A stretch of 64,000 nt of DNA from Hysterangium stoloniferum (GCA_015178975.1 WHVD01000158.1:1-64000); one strand, 5' to 3'; counted from the first letter of the stretch, positions 20,441 through 32,329 are shown. Program-made: numbers and translations. The notes: generated by a model not told the origin, from the sequence alone.

Positions 20441-22117
20441 GATACACAGCAATGTTGACCCACTGTCTAGACATCCCTGAGTGCCTGATTGTGCTAGCCC
20501 CACGAGAGACGACCTTTTACCAATCGTAGCGGATTCTTACAACCAAACTGACAATGAGAGGTTATGGGAGAACAAACCGGCAGAAAAGGCCGTCTTTCTC
20601 ACTCACCATGAGTCAGTTGAACCAGTCAGAACGATGGAAGAAGTCCCCCAAATGAAATGGGATTTCCACAACCTCCCCAGGAATGATGAACTCGATGAGG
20701 CGGATTTTACTCTCTCAAATCCCCAATTGCTTATAGAAATTGACGAAAATTACGCTAAGGAACTTCGTGATGGATACCAGAAGGATCCTGCCTTCAGAAA
20801 TCATTATGCTGCCGATCCTATTTCCCCGAACATGGTGGCTACCCCTTCGCATTATTTCATCAGCAAAAATAAGCTATTGTTCTTCCGAGATTCAGACTGG
20901 AAAAGTTGAATCTGCATCCCTAGCAGCATGACGTCAACCATACTCAAGTTGATACATGATAATCCCTTTGAAGGAGCTCATGCAGGTGGTCACAGACTCT
21001 TTCAGCTGATGAAGGACCGTTTCTTCTGGCCGAGGATGTTGCATGATTGCGTGGCATACGCTCGCAGCTGTGACATATGCCAGAAAACTAAAGTCGATCA
21101 TTCCGCTTGACAAGGAGCTCTTTGACCTGCAGATGTACCCTCAAGGCCGTTTGAGGTTGTCTCAATGGACCTGATTATGGGATTGCCTCCTTCTACCGAG
21201 AGCGGTTATTCAGCCATCTTTGTCACTGTGGATAAACTCACATGTTTTTTAATTTGTGAGCCCACAACTTCAGATCTATCCGCAGAAGGATTCACGTGAA
21301 TCTTCGTGAATAAAGTGGCCACTCCTTTCGGCCTACCTTCGAGGATAATTTGTGATCGAGACAAGAGGTGGACCTGTAGATTCTGGAGAGAGGTCTGCAA
21401 GGTGTATGGAAGTGCCCTTGTGGTATCCTCGTCCCATCATCCTCAAACTGACGGTCAAACAGAAAGCGCCAATGCTATCATTGAGCAAATGCTCAGAGCA
21501 TACTGCACTTCTTCAAAGGAGGAATGGTCTAAATGGACTAAAGTGGTGGCACATACCTACAATTTGACGGTTCAAAGTTCAACCAGCTATGTGCCAGCCT
21601 TTTTGCTGATGGGATACTTACTGAGAGGAATGTCTCACTGTCTAGGAGGGGATGACCCCGTGGTTCCCAGAGGATTATCGGATAGCCCTCTAGCCGACCA
21701 ATGGATCTTAGAATTGGAAAACCATCGGCAGGCGGCATGGGATTTGATTGCGTGGGCACAAGAAATGCAAGCCCACAGCTACAATAAGAAAAGGAGACTG
21801 GTAGAAGATATCTCGGAGGGAGATTATGTCCTGATCAATCCCCATTCCCTCGAGCTTGTCGAAGCCAAAGGGCCCGGAAGGAAACTTATACAACAATGGA
21901 TAGGGCTGTTCAAGGTCTTGGAGAAGATCAACTCTCAAGTCTTTCGACTTCACATTCCCTCAGAATATCAATTGCACCCAGTGATCAACCGAGACCATCT
22001 TAAAAAGTATCACCTTTCCCCTAAGGAATTCAGATCCAGGGAGCTACTCGAGAATCCTTGGGAATTCAATCGTAACGATGAGGAGTACGAAGTAGAAGCT
22101 ATAGTAGGGCACAAAAA
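20441..22117 (+). pseudogene. pol: gypsy-2 integrase
   Basis: The zinc module has HDNPFEGAHAGGHRLF and SCDICQ (about 20950-21090). The core includes VVSMDLIMGLPPS, RIICDRDKRW and HHPQTDGQTESANAIIEQML, so Asp, Asp and Glu are present. The C-terminal region GDYVLINPHSLEL ... GLFKVLEKI ... LHPVINRDHLKKYH is typical of gypsy integrases. TGA stops occur near 20908, 21108, 21123 and 21297. The 21306-22124 section is open. Confidence 0.88.
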
Positions 22118-22255
22118 GCATTGAAATCGACTCCTTTTCCAAGTTCGATGGAAAGGTTATGGACCTGAGGAGGACACCTGGTTAAACAGCAACAACCTTT
22201 GTAATGCCCCCGCTCTTCTTAGAGCGTACAAGGCTATTTATCGAATCTGACAATT
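22118..22255 (+). pseudogene. pol: gypsy-2 chromodomain
   Basis: After a TGA at about 22122 the frame continues LLFQVRWKGYGPEEDTWLN and then APALLRAYKAIY, a chromodomain of the gypsy integrase type with the aromatic W-x-GY-x(4)-TW core. It would bind methylated histone H3 and direct integration. Confidence 0.85.
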
Positions 22256-22441
22256 GTTTCTTGTTCTCACGACAACAACAATGTTTATTTACTTCTAGCT
22301 CTACCTCTCGCTTTCATCCCCCCTCGGGCTTTTACCTCAATAACTGAGCGGAGTTTGAAATATAAAATACATAAATCCACTAAAGAAAATTTTCATCCCC
22401 CTATCTCTTTCCTCCACATCAACCTCTCAAATCAGTACACC

Positions 22442-24859
22442 ATGTCGCAGGGGCAACAACCCAAACCCAAGTTCCCCAATTTTAAAAGAATACCACAATC
22501 CCAACCTATTAATACTTCTACCATGTCGTCTCATACTGAAAAAGTCGAGCACTTCACAGGTCATTCTGGAAGGTCTTTGTCCATACCCTCTGCCATGCAG
22601 GACAACACAGTGGGAACATCCACCAATCCAGGGAACTTTACTCCAGACGTTCCTCTTCCCAGACCTCAATTTCCCAATTTCAAAAGAATACCTTGACCCC
22701 AAATGACAGTTCCTCCTTCCCCACCCCCTCGCACAGAAATTGTCGAGCGAGTGGAGGAGACCTCATCATCCACACGCCATCTACGAACGGACTCCACTTC
22801 AAAAGCTACGCCCCAATCCCCTGATAATTGGGGGACTCCCTCGGGAACATGGAGTGAAACCCCCCCACCTTCTCGTAGTATTTTCCCTTCTACTGAAGAG
22901 GAGATCAGGAAAAAACAGCAGTCCAAGGCTTTCTCTGCACAAGTCCACGAGGAATTGAAAATGCTCAAGTGGAAGAGAAGGGAGGCATACTTAGAAGGAC
23001 AGTGGAAGATGGGTGCTAGGGATAATGTCCCTTCAAAGCGGACATGGCAGGCATGGAGGAGAATGGAAGGACACAACAATCCTTCAATCATCACTCCGCC
23101 TTCGGGTCATAAATGGACGGATTTTGCTGAGATGAATTGCAGCGACGGGGGCACACCTTGCGTTCGGAGTGTAGGACAGAAAAGCAGGAAAGGAAAAGAT
23201 GGAATCACCTTCTACGATTGGGACAAGGTGTGAAGGATCAAACTACAAAGCATTGTATTGCGACGTGGACCTCAGGAATGGACTTACTGGATCGGGCCCA
23301 ATGATCTTTCATCCGATTCGGAGGACGATCAATCGCACTACCCCACCTACGACAGCAGGTACCTCGGCGCTGACTGCCACAAAGGTTTTCTACTCCCTGA
23401 CACCATCCACTTCTTCACAAGTGACCCTAACCAACGACAAAAACTGCCGACTTCCTTCAGAGTTTGGAGGGGGTATTGTCCAACTGACTCTGCCACACCA
23501 TCCAGCTCCACTCATCTTCCCCCACCGCTGCACATTTCTTCTGTACCCCCACTACAGTGCTTCACACCCTTTTCAGAGTTGCCCGGAAGTCTTGAACCAT
23601 CCACCGACCTACCTCTTCTTCCCCTTATATCTTTACCCCTCCCCATCATGGGACATTCCCTCATGCCACCGCCCTCACCCGCATCCAAGCCTTCTCCAGC
23701 ACCGTGGCCAACCTCACCTCTCCGCATGTCACCTGACCCTCATGTCGCCACCCACTCTTCCCCGACGCCGCTGCTTCCTGTGGTGTCAGATACTTCCCTT
23801 GTTTCCTCGTCAGCGTGGAGTCCACTGCCCACCTCTCCCTACTCCCTTTGCGTTTCCCTGGGGAGCCCCATTCAACTATCTAGTGTTTCATTAATGGATG
23901 TTGATCACCCTACCCCAGAAATTCTCGTGACGCCTATGGAGGAAGTCCTCGAGGCACCCCCTTCAGTCACAAAGGTCTCCAAGGAACCTCCCCCGGCAAT
24001 GGATGTCTTCGGGGAATCTCTCCCCTTAAGTGAAAAGGCGAAAGGGAAGTGGAAAGCTGATGTTCACACTGATGAGCCCCTGGTCATTGACCCTTCCCTG
24101 GCCGGCCCCATTCTACAGCCACCCTCTCCCTCTCACTCTCGGGATATGGCTGGCTCCTCTCGTCTCTTCCAGTCAAGTTGGATGGGTGTGTCCATTAATT
24201 ACCCCTCAGACATCTTCACTGTGGGACGCACACTGACACGCCTAGGACCGAGTCTACGGCACCCTCTTCTTAAAGGGCATATTCAAGGGTATAGCGGGTC
24301 TCTCACATTGTCAGACCGTATGAGTACATTGTACTTATGCATCAACGACCCTAAGGAACAGCTGCGTTTAGTGGAGGATATCAAATGAGTGGAGCTTTCC
24401 ATATTTCAGTCCCTGCTTGTCGACTCCTCTTGTGTTCTTCCTGAGCATACACCAATCCACTCAGCTGTGGACCTCGTCGACTTGTTGGAGCAACTGTTGT
24501 TGGACTCTGGCACCTCAGGAGGCATTCCCCCTGGTGGAGACATGAGCTCCTCACTGCTTCCCCCTCCTACCCCGTCATCACTGCACCCTCGGCCCCCTCT
24601 CATTGCCCGCCTTATGGACACTTCCACTGATCGTGTTCGCGCCATCATTCGAACACACCAGAAGGCTTACGGTCATTGGGTCTCGTCGATCCAGAAGCTG
24701 GATGGGTTGACATCCACCAATGATGTTTTGAAGCGGGAGGACATTGCTCTTTCCTTTCGCGCCAAGCGTCTTGCCTGGGGAAATGCTATCCTACACCTGG
24801 GAGGTTCATCACAGGATGCATGGGGAGGAGTTCCAAGCATCCTTCGCCACCTCCTTTGA
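22442..24859 (+). pseudogene. gypsy-2 third ORF, about 806 codons, function unknown
   Basis: A single frame from the ATG at 22442 to a TGA at 24857, interrupted only by TGA at 22696, 23231 and 24386. It is sense-oriented and lies between the chromodomain and the 3' LTR, where env genes sit in some retroelements. No signal peptide or obvious transmembrane helix was found, so an envelope is unlikely. Features: a repeated FPNFKRIP motif at the start (twice), a basic segment (EEEIRKKQQSKAF ... KWKRREAYLEGQWKM), a long Pro/Ser/Thr-rich middle, and a segment SEKAKGKWKAD. No known domain was recognised. It has no visible counterpart in gypsy-1, -3 or -4. Confidence 0.65.
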
Positions 24860-24890
24860 CATAGCTCTTCGACCTGGGGGGCAGAGGCAC
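24860..24890 (+). promoter_or_regulatory. gypsy-2 polypurine tract
   Basis: GGGGGGCAGAGG lies immediately before the 3' LTR and fits the primer for plus-strand synthesis. A comparable G-run precedes the gypsy-6 3' LTR (GGGGGGC at 61957-61964). Confidence 0.6.
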
Positions 24891-25525
24891 TGTGAGAGGT
24901 ATGATGAAATATACTCAGGAAATATAGTCGGATAAGCTCAAACTATATTTCCTTTATTATTTCTATTTTTCTCTCTATTTTATTATATGCTTATAATTAG
25001 TTCGACGACCTATGTTTGCAGTACATTGACTTTTGTGGGCACATACACGCCAGACTTATGTATTCTAGTGCCCATAGTTGAAACTCAGACACTTTTTACA
25101 GCACAACCACGACTTACCCAGACACCTGTTAGTGTCCTGTAAGTTGTGATTGGTGTATCGTCTCGACCGTCACAGACGGGCTTTAGCTATCTGCTCAATC
25201 AGAGTTTCGAACTGTACCAGTCAAAACTCAATCCTTATCTTAACCTGCATGGACTACATCCACACTACTATCTTATTTGACTCTCTAGTTGCTCTACTTT
25301 ACACTCGAGAAGTCACCCTGAATTGCACTTAACCGTCAATTCTACTTATTCGTTCTAGCTCTCTACTTTACTTTAGATAGCTATTTCTTTCTATCGTATT
25401 GAACTAAGTAGTCAATACATGTTCAGTCTGTATTAGACTTAGACAGTCAATACATCTTAGTGTCGTACCTAAACGGTTGATATTCTTCGTATATAGAACG
25501 GTTAGAACTTCCACTACTCTTCACA
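24891..25525 (+). repeat. gypsy-2 3' LTR
   Basis: 635 bp, aligned over its full length to the 5' LTR. It is followed directly by the TSD CCGAG and the resumed LTR-A2 sequence. Confidence 0.93.
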
Positions 25526-26055
25526 CCGAGAGTGGGTGAGCACATGCAAAGGTCGGGAGTGGGATACTTAGTGTAAAGTCGATGGAGATGTAAGTGGGTG
25601 TTCTGAGTCGATATTCTGATTGCCTAGTAACTACAACTACAGCAGGTTCATATACAAGTTATTGGTGTCTAGAAAATACTAACTAAGGGAAGAGCGGAAA
25701 CATTATTTGACAAATAAACTCGACTAGGAACGGGAAGTTTACGATAAGTTCGGAGGCCATGATTAACTGAGAGCAGGGTTAAAAGAAAAGGAAATAGTCT
25801 GAGGGGTACAAGTATATAGGCATATGTGAAACATAGAGTAGAACGGATCATCATAATAAAAAGGGACGTATCAGAGTATAACCAGATAGTACAAGTATAT
25901 TTTGATGGGGGCATAAATGGGGTTTGATCACCGTGAAAGCATATGTCAGCATTGGGTGACTGACAGTTTCCGATGCGATGACTTGATCAATAACTTGGAA
26001 TGTCAATAGGTGGCAATAACCTCGGGGACCGTCGGGTTGTGACACAGTTGTAACA

Positions 26056-26188
26056 CAACTGCTGTACTGTAAGTCAATGGAGTATTTTCAGAGCATCCCC
26101 ACAATATGCCTCTAATGGTGCATCTGCTAGTGACACCAACTATAAAATTAAGTGGAGATGAATATTGGGTGATGGTGCACAGTGCAGG
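26056..26188. other. Short host segment between two LTR-A insertions
   Basis: Separates LTR-A2 from LTR-A3. It contains no ORF. A GTAAGT-to-TTTTCAG pair at about 26071-26095 is too short to be a convincing intron. Confidence 0.4.
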
Positions 26189-26935
26189 TGTTAAGAACTG
26201 AAAACTGACTAGTGTCGGTAGGTCGATGGGGACTGATTGGAAGGACTTGGCTTCAGCTTATGTGCTGTGCCCTTGCAAATATCCATCGGGTGTCCTTAAA
26301 TTTTGGACGGGCAAAGACTAGTCCTGACAAGTACTTCTCAGCGAACTACCGATCAGAACCAAAGGATATGTAAGTCAAGTGTTGGGCCAAGGAGTTGGGA
26401 ACTGGGAGTGGGTGAGCGCACACAAAGGCAGATAGTGGGATACTTAGTATAAGACTTCTAGAGGTGTAAGAGGGTATTCTGAGTCGATATTCTGATTGCC
26501 TTGTAACTACAACTACAGCGGGTTCATATACAAATATTCGGCATCTAGAAAATACTAACTAGGAGAAGAGCAGAAAATGGTATTGACAAATAAGCTTGAC
26601 TAGGAACGGGAAGGTTACGATTAGTTTGGAGGCTGTGAGATAACTGAGAGTGGGATTACGAGAAAAGGAAAATAGTCCAAGGGTTACAATTATATATAGA
26701 CATGTGTGAAACATAGAATATAATGGATCATCATAATAAAAAGGGACATATCAGAGTTTAACCAGATAGTACAAGTATATCTTGATGGGGGCGTAAATGG
26801 AGTTTGATCACCATGAAAGCATATGTCAGCATTGGGGGTCCGACGGTTTCTGATGCAGTGACTTGAACGCTAACTTGAAACATCAATAGGTGGCAATATC
26901 CTTGGGGACCGTCAGGTTGTAACATGGTCATAACA
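26189..26935 (+). mobile_element. Solo LTR-A3 (complete reference copy, 747 bp)
   Basis: TGTTAAGAACTG to GGTCATAACA, with the perfect TSD GCAGG at 26184-26188 and 26936-26940. It is uninterrupted and therefore the best guide to the LTR-A structure: the core block near 26245, a long middle with GTCGGGCC-like text, and an end rich in GGCAATA blocks. Confidence 0.95.
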
Positions 26936-27504
26936 GCAGGTGCTAATCTGATTTTGCCCTTCCATACAAACTGGATTTCTGAATGAAGAGTCAAAATTGT
27001 ATAATAACTAAACAAACCTGAGTTGCACATCTATAAATATGGTAAACAACTGCAACACTGTAGACATATACCTAGAACTGCCAAATCCATGGAAGTGTAA
27101 AGGTTACTGGAAAATGCTACTGTCAGGATGTGTGCAATTATGAGCAGCACAAGGTCCTTAATGTGCAGTTGCTTCTTGAATAGCTGCTCTTTGAAGATCT
27201 GCCAAGGATTCCATATGAAATATTAGTGAGGTGCTGTGTTTCTTAACTGCTATACAGTATGTTCAGGGAATTGAAGTAACAGCATTCTGGGCACATTATA
27301 AGTAGTATGATTGCAAGTGCTCAGTGAGAAGTAACTGTAGTCAGGTCTGTGGTTTTATAAAATAATAACTTATGCAATTTTGAGTGAAGGGCAAAGGTTC
27401 ACAGCCATCAGATGAGCCAGAAACCTGATGAGAGGAGAGTACTTACTTGACTGCAAAAAAATTTCTTATGATAACAAATTGCCATCGCTTCATACCAGAG
27501 TACA
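26936..27504. other. AT-rich intergenic sequence
   Basis: No ORF of substance and CpG almost absent. Continues the sequence left of LTR-A3. Isolated AG and GTAAG/GTGAG-like words occur, but they do not form the regular one-codon spacing seen at 1-2125. Confidence 0.4.
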
Positions 27505-28556
27505 GATGGACTTGGATTCAGCTTATGTGCTGCACCCTTGTGCACTCACTCAGGTGTCCATATTTCAGAGGGCAGATATATTTATGCCAGAGTGTTTATG
27601 GATACTTGGAGTTCTGGGGAGTTCTGGATGTCTGGAGTCCAGAGAGTTCTGGATATCAAGCATACAGAAAGATGGAAGGGATAAGAAACTAAGTTGAGAT
27701 ACACACTAATTTGAGATTAAAACTAAAGAGTATGTAAGTACATGACTATGGAAGACTATATTGATGTTCCAATAATTGTACTACAAATCTAGAAGTATAA
27801 TAAGACCTATTTGGAAATATTTCCAAACTAAGCATACAATAACAAGTCAGATAAATGGGGAAACAAGGATGAGGACAGATCAGGGAATAAGTACAAGAAC
27901 AATAAACAAGCAAATGAACAACTGTTAACCTGACAATTACCAAACATGGAAAAAGGATGAGGTTCAGAAGTCTGAGAACTAGAAATGTTCCATGGATGGA
28001 AGTTGGGTTGGAAAGTTATGGAAAATTATGGAGAATTGAAGTATCCAGGAATGGGTCATAACAAAAGGTTGGGCCACAGACCAAAGTATCTAGAACAAAC
28101 ACTGGGAGTCCAACTGGAAGCTCAGGCCAGAAAGTGACTAGGGGCACATGGAGAACTCAACTGTCAAAGGGCAGAGTCCAATGGGTTCTGAGTCATATGT
28201 AACAGGAGGTGTCTAGTTGAGGGCAGAATACCAGAATGGGATTTGGATTGAAGGGTACTTGAGGGATGAAGGTCAGGTTCTGGTGGATTCCAGATCTTGA
28301 TACTGGTCTGGAAGATGGTTCAGAACTTGATATGATATCTGGGAAATGTCCTGTGGAGTCTCTGGGAATGGAACTTTACACCTACCTGCATAGTGGACTA
28401 TTCATGGGTTTCCCACTGGACCCTACTTGTAAGCCTGGAGCTTAAGATTATTTGTTTGTGAGACATTTCTAGCATATTCTATCTATATATATTTTTTATT
28501 CCTAGATAGCTTAAATACAAGCAATTGTAGTTAGTGACACCTCAGCTATTTGGCAC
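27505..28556 (+). repeat. Diverged LTR-like relic
   Basis: Contains a mutated form of the LTR core (ACTTGGATTCAGCTTATGTG) near 27510 followed by GTGTCCATATTTCAGA, as in LTR-A and LTR-G. Downstream are degenerate GGAGTTCTGG / CTGGAGTCC words like those of LTR-B. Ends and TSD cannot be placed. Short ORFs inside are not supported as genes. Confidence 0.45.
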
Positions 28557-28688
28557 TGTTACAACCCATGTGCTCAGCACACTGTCAGACCCGATCGGAC
28601 CTCATGGAAAACTCCAATCACTCACAAACTCTCAGTATCCCGACTAACCCCATTAAGCACCTTCAACCAGTTTATGCCTTTTCTGCCC

Positions 28689-30542
28689 TTTTATGTACTT
28701 CTAAGCTTTTTCCGATTTTTTAAACAATTTCCCCTAACAAATTGCGAAAACAAATATTTAAATGTAATTATATCGCGACGACAAAATTGTACTATATTTG
28801 CTTGATTTACCCTGAATTTATACAATTTATTTTGTATTTTTAACATATAAATTGAGCAAGTTATTAAATTTTTATCTTTTATTCTTTTTTGATTAATATG
28901 TCGGTGACTCAGCGCTTAGTCACAACGCGCGAAAAGATCATGTGATATTCACATGGTATTTCAAACTCCGACGCCGACAAAACGCGATTTGAAATACTCG
29001 CGCATTATCAAGGCGAAATATATATTTTTTTATATTATTATAATAAAATATTATATTTATAACTAACTAAAAGTAAATATAATAATTATATAATAATATA
29101 AAACCGGCCTGGCATTTATTACACGGCGCGCGGGAAAAATCGTCACAACGAGTGACAACCGTCACAACAGGTGACAGTTGTCACAAGGGCGCGCGACTGT
29201 CACACAGGCGCGCGAGTGTCACAACGCGTGACAGTCACAAGACGCGAAGGTGTGTCATGCGCGCGCGCGCGCACAGGCGCGAGAGCATTATGTCATCATA
29301 TATGTTACTGCAACAAAAACAGGAAACTCTCTGGAACATTCCAGTGGCTTCCATTAGTTAATAGGTACTAATATTAGATAGAATATTGTAGAATATTCTA
29401 TAAAATTCTACAATGTTCCATTATGCCAAGAATATTCTATAGTGTCTTAGAAGTAGTTAGAACCTTCCACAATGCTCTAGAAAATTCTAGAAAATTCTAA
29501 ATGACATCACTCCTCCCAGAATGACATCATTAAATCTTCTAGAATCTTCTAAATGTCTCAGACTAAAATGTATATAAGGAGCTCAGCTCCAGCCTTGAAT
29601 AAAAAAATCAAAATCAATCTTTACTACATTTTATCAGCCACATCAGTGTGCCACTGCAGCAAGCAGTTTATTCCACCCCTTGTTGGGCTGTTGGACAAAT
29701 AAATACAAATACTTAGTCACCTCTAGTTGAGCTGCTGACCTAAGTTATGTCAGGATTCCCTTTGTCACCTCTTGTTGAGCTTCTGACAATAGTCCTAACC
29801 CCCTGGTCACTCTTCTGACCAATCAGGATTCCCTGCCACCTCTTGTTGAGTTTCTGGTATTAATCCTTTATACTATAGTCACCTCTTAATTGAGTATTGA
29901 TTATTAGTTTTCTTTACATTGTTATTTGTAGTTTAAGACTTCAGTCACCTCTTGTTGAGTAATTTGATTGTTTATTCCATTACAAATAATCCCTGTTCTA
30001 TTTGCTCATTTATTGTGAATCAGTAAAGCATATTCACATAAATAAATACTGAGAATATCCTTGCAAGATCCTTAAGACTACATTAAGATCCTGATAAGTT
30101 AATATCACAGTAGACCTTGTAGGTTAGTGTAAATAAAGCATATATTAGCCAAATAGTGTTTTATTCTATATCTAATCTTTTGACCTGTTTATAAATATTT
30201 TTACTGTTTGACAAATAGTATAAAGTATATATAAACTAGCTAGCATTGAAGTTAAATCTAGCTTTGGAATCAGTAAATTGTTATTCTTATTTTAGTAGTT
30301 GTTATCACAGAAAAAGAACAAGCTTGCACAAGCAGCTCTCAAAACCTTCTTTGCGAAGTAGGGTGCATATATTCAAGTAAACTCTTGACTTCAGGGGTTC
30401 TAAGTCTATTTAGGCTGCCACTGATTAATATCAAATACTTAAATTATTTTACCTTGCAGTGAATTGAGTATTTGCACACTTTGATAGAGCATTGGACTCC
30501 TTTTTCCAGAAAATAATATTAAAATAAGCCTAATACATTACA
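28689..30542 (+). mobile_element. LTR-like element C3 (1854 bp)
   Basis: Ends TTTTATGTACTT (first G mutated) and AATACATTACA, with the perfect TSD TGCCC at 28684-28688 and 30543-30547. A TATA box (TGTATATAAGGAG) lies at about 29570 and is followed 25-30 nt downstream by the likely transcription start. Short GTCACAA/GCGCG repeats are at 29150-29290, and CACCTCTTGTTGAG-type repeats at 29720-29960. It is the most complete C copy and lacks any coding sequence. Confidence 0.92.
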
Positions 30543-30790
30543 TGCCCCCATAGTAGTATATGTCCAGATTTAAAATGTTCCATCTATCAGTCTCCCTTTT
30601 CCCATCACTCTATATGTAGTTCTGTCTTCTCCATTAGTACTTTCCTTTGTTCTGTTTTCATTTGGATAAGTGCCAGATTTCTGTATATGCCACTCATGTA
30701 TTGTAGTATTAGGACAATCAGAATATTGACTCAGAACACTCCTAAACAACTCTCATAGTCTCGCTCTAAATATCCCGCTCTCTGCCTCTG

Positions 30791-31813
30791 TGTTAAGGGC
30801 AGAAACTGACGGATGTCGGTAGACTGACAGGGACCAAACGGAAGGACTTGGCTTCAGCTTATGTGCTGCGCCCTTGCAAGTTACTGTCAGGTGTTCCTTA
30901 AATTTCGGGCAGGCGGAAACTAGTCCTGTCAAGTAAACCTCTCGGTGAACTACCGATCAGAAACTGAAGGATAAGTCGAGGGTTGGGCAGAGGGGTCGGA
31001 GACTGAGAGTCGGAGACTGAGAGTCGGAGACTGAGAGTCGGAGACTGAGAGTCGGAGACTGAGAGTTGGAGACTGAGAGTTGGAGACTGAGAGTTGGAGA
31101 CTGAGAGTCGGAGACTGAGAGTCGGAGACTGAGAGTTGGAGACTGAGAGTTGGAGACTGAGAGTTGGAGACTGAGAGTCGGAGACTGAGAGTTGGAGACT
31201 GAGAGTCGGAGACTGAGAGAGTCGGAGATTAGAGGTTGAAGTTGTAAATGTAGGTTGAATCGTAAATCGGATGGAGTCGGAATGTGGTGGTCATGAATAG
31301 ATAATGGAGTCGGAAATTAAAGGGGTATCTAAGTTGATCTAAGTTGATCTAAGTCGATATTCTGATTATCCAATAACTACATTTACAGCAGGTTTATATA
31401 CGAGTTGTCGGCGTCTAGAAACTACTAACTAAGGGAAGAGCAGAAACACGATTGATAAATAAACTTGACTAGACACTGGAAGGTTACAATAAGATCAGAA
31501 GCCGAGATTTAGCTGAGAGTGGGATTACGAGAAAAGAAAATAGTCCACAGGCTACAAGTATATGGGCATATGTGAAACATAGAGTAAAACAGATCATCAT
31601 AATGAAAAGGGACGTATCAAAGCATAACCAGATGGTACGAGTATATTTTGACAGGGGCATAAATGGGGTTTGATCGCCATGAAGGTATACGTCAGTGTCG
31701 GTGTTCCAAAGGTTGCCGAAATGAGGGCTTGATCAATAACTCGGAACATCGATAGATGGTAGTATTCTCAGGGACTGCCGGGTTGTGACATGGGTTACGA
31801 CAAGGTCATAACA
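30791..31813 (+). mobile_element. Solo LTR-A4, enlarged by an internal 14-bp array
   Basis: TGTTAAGGGCAG to GGTCATAACA with the perfect TSD CTCTG at 30786-30790 and 31814-31818. At 1023 bp it exceeds the 740-747 bp norm chiefly because of the tandem repeat at 31000-31221. It inserted into LTR-A5 in opposite orientation. Confidence 0.93.
31000..31221. repeat. 14-bp tandem repeat inside LTR-A4
   Basis: About 15 copies of GAGAGTCGGAGACT with C/T variants (GTTGG for GTCGG). The other LTR-A copies have a single equivalent unit (GGGACTGAGAGTGGG-like), so this is a local expansion. Confidence 0.92.
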
Positions 31814-32067
31814 CTCTGCTTGCACTCACTCACCCTCAGTTTCCAACTCTCGGTCTTAGACCCTTCAACCCAACCCTCAACTTATCCTTCGGCTTCTGAT
31901 CAGTGACTTACTGAGAGGATTAATTGACAGGACTAGTTTTCCTGCCTGCCCAAAATTTAAGCACACCTGACTGTAACTTGTGAGGGCACAGTATATAGGC
32001 TGAAGCCAAGTCCTTCCACTTGGTCCCCGTCAGTTTACCAACATCAGTCAGTTTTCTGTTCTTAACA

Positions 32068-32329
32068 AGCACATTGCATGCAAATACTGAGGTGAAATAG
32101 TCATCACTCTTATTTCTATTACATAGTTCTCATTATTGTCACAAGTGTCTTGACTTCTATATCACACAATACACCCCTGTGGGAAGAGACAACCTGTTAC
32201 TTGGACATTGTTGACAACCTTCTGGCCTAATATTGTTGCAAGTTGAAAATTAAATGTATTGTAAACAGCAGTATATGAGCAGAAACCTTGTAACCTAAGA
32301 AACCAGTGCCATTGAGATCTACAGAAAGA
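32068..32329. other. Unassigned sequence upstream of gypsy-3 gag
   Basis: No LTR terminus, primer-binding site or ORF is recognisable. It separates LTR-A5 from the gypsy-3 gag. The 5' LTR of gypsy-3 may have been deleted here. Confidence 0.4.

Larger units (their letters stand above)
15190..25525 (+). mobile_element. gypsy-2, full-length Ty3/gypsy chromoviral retrotransposon (decayed)
   Basis: A 10.3-kb element with LTRs 15190-15828 and 24891-25525 (639 and 635 bp), both starting TGTGAGAGGTATG and ending CTTCACA. Flanks are CTGAG at 15185-15189 and CCGAG at 25526-25530, a 5-bp TSD with one change. The internal order is gag, protease/RT/RNase H, integrase, chromodomain, then a third large ORF before a purine-rich tract. 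The LTR pair is very similar, suggesting a fairly recent insertion, yet coding frames contain many TGA stops. Confidence 0.93.
14977..26055 (+). mobile_element. Solo LTR-A2 split by gypsy-2
   Basis: The left end TGTTAAGAACTG at 14977 and the right end GTTGTAACA at 26055 are flanked by the perfect TSD CAACT (14972-14976 and 26056-26060). Removing 15190-25530 leaves a 738-bp LTR-A colinear with 26189-26935. The host LTR had already lost its internal region or inserted as a solo before gypsy-2 arrived. Confidence 0.93.
28557..32067 (-). mobile_element. Solo LTR-A5 (minus), host to C3 and LTR-A4
   Basis: Begins TGTTACAACCC at 28557 and ends TTCTTAACA at 32067, the inverted LTR-A termini. Flanks GGCAC / AGCAC agree at four of five bases. 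After removing the C3 and A4 insertions and their TSDs, about 624 bp remain, in minus orientation (the core block is read in reverse near 32010). Confidence 0.8.

Noticed and set aside
15905..24859. TGA read as tryptophan (alternative genetic code)
   Set aside because: TGG is common in the same frames, the host gene uses the standard code, and paralogues show CGA or TGG at the stop sites, so mutation is the simpler explanation.
22442..24859. Retroviral-type envelope gene
   Set aside because: The position fits, but no signal peptide, cleavage site, glycosylation-rich ectodomain or membrane anchor is visible.
26056..28556. Second micro-exon array
   Set aside because: Scattered AG and GTAAG words are present, but without regular 50-80 nt spacing, one-codon exons or a consistent open phase.
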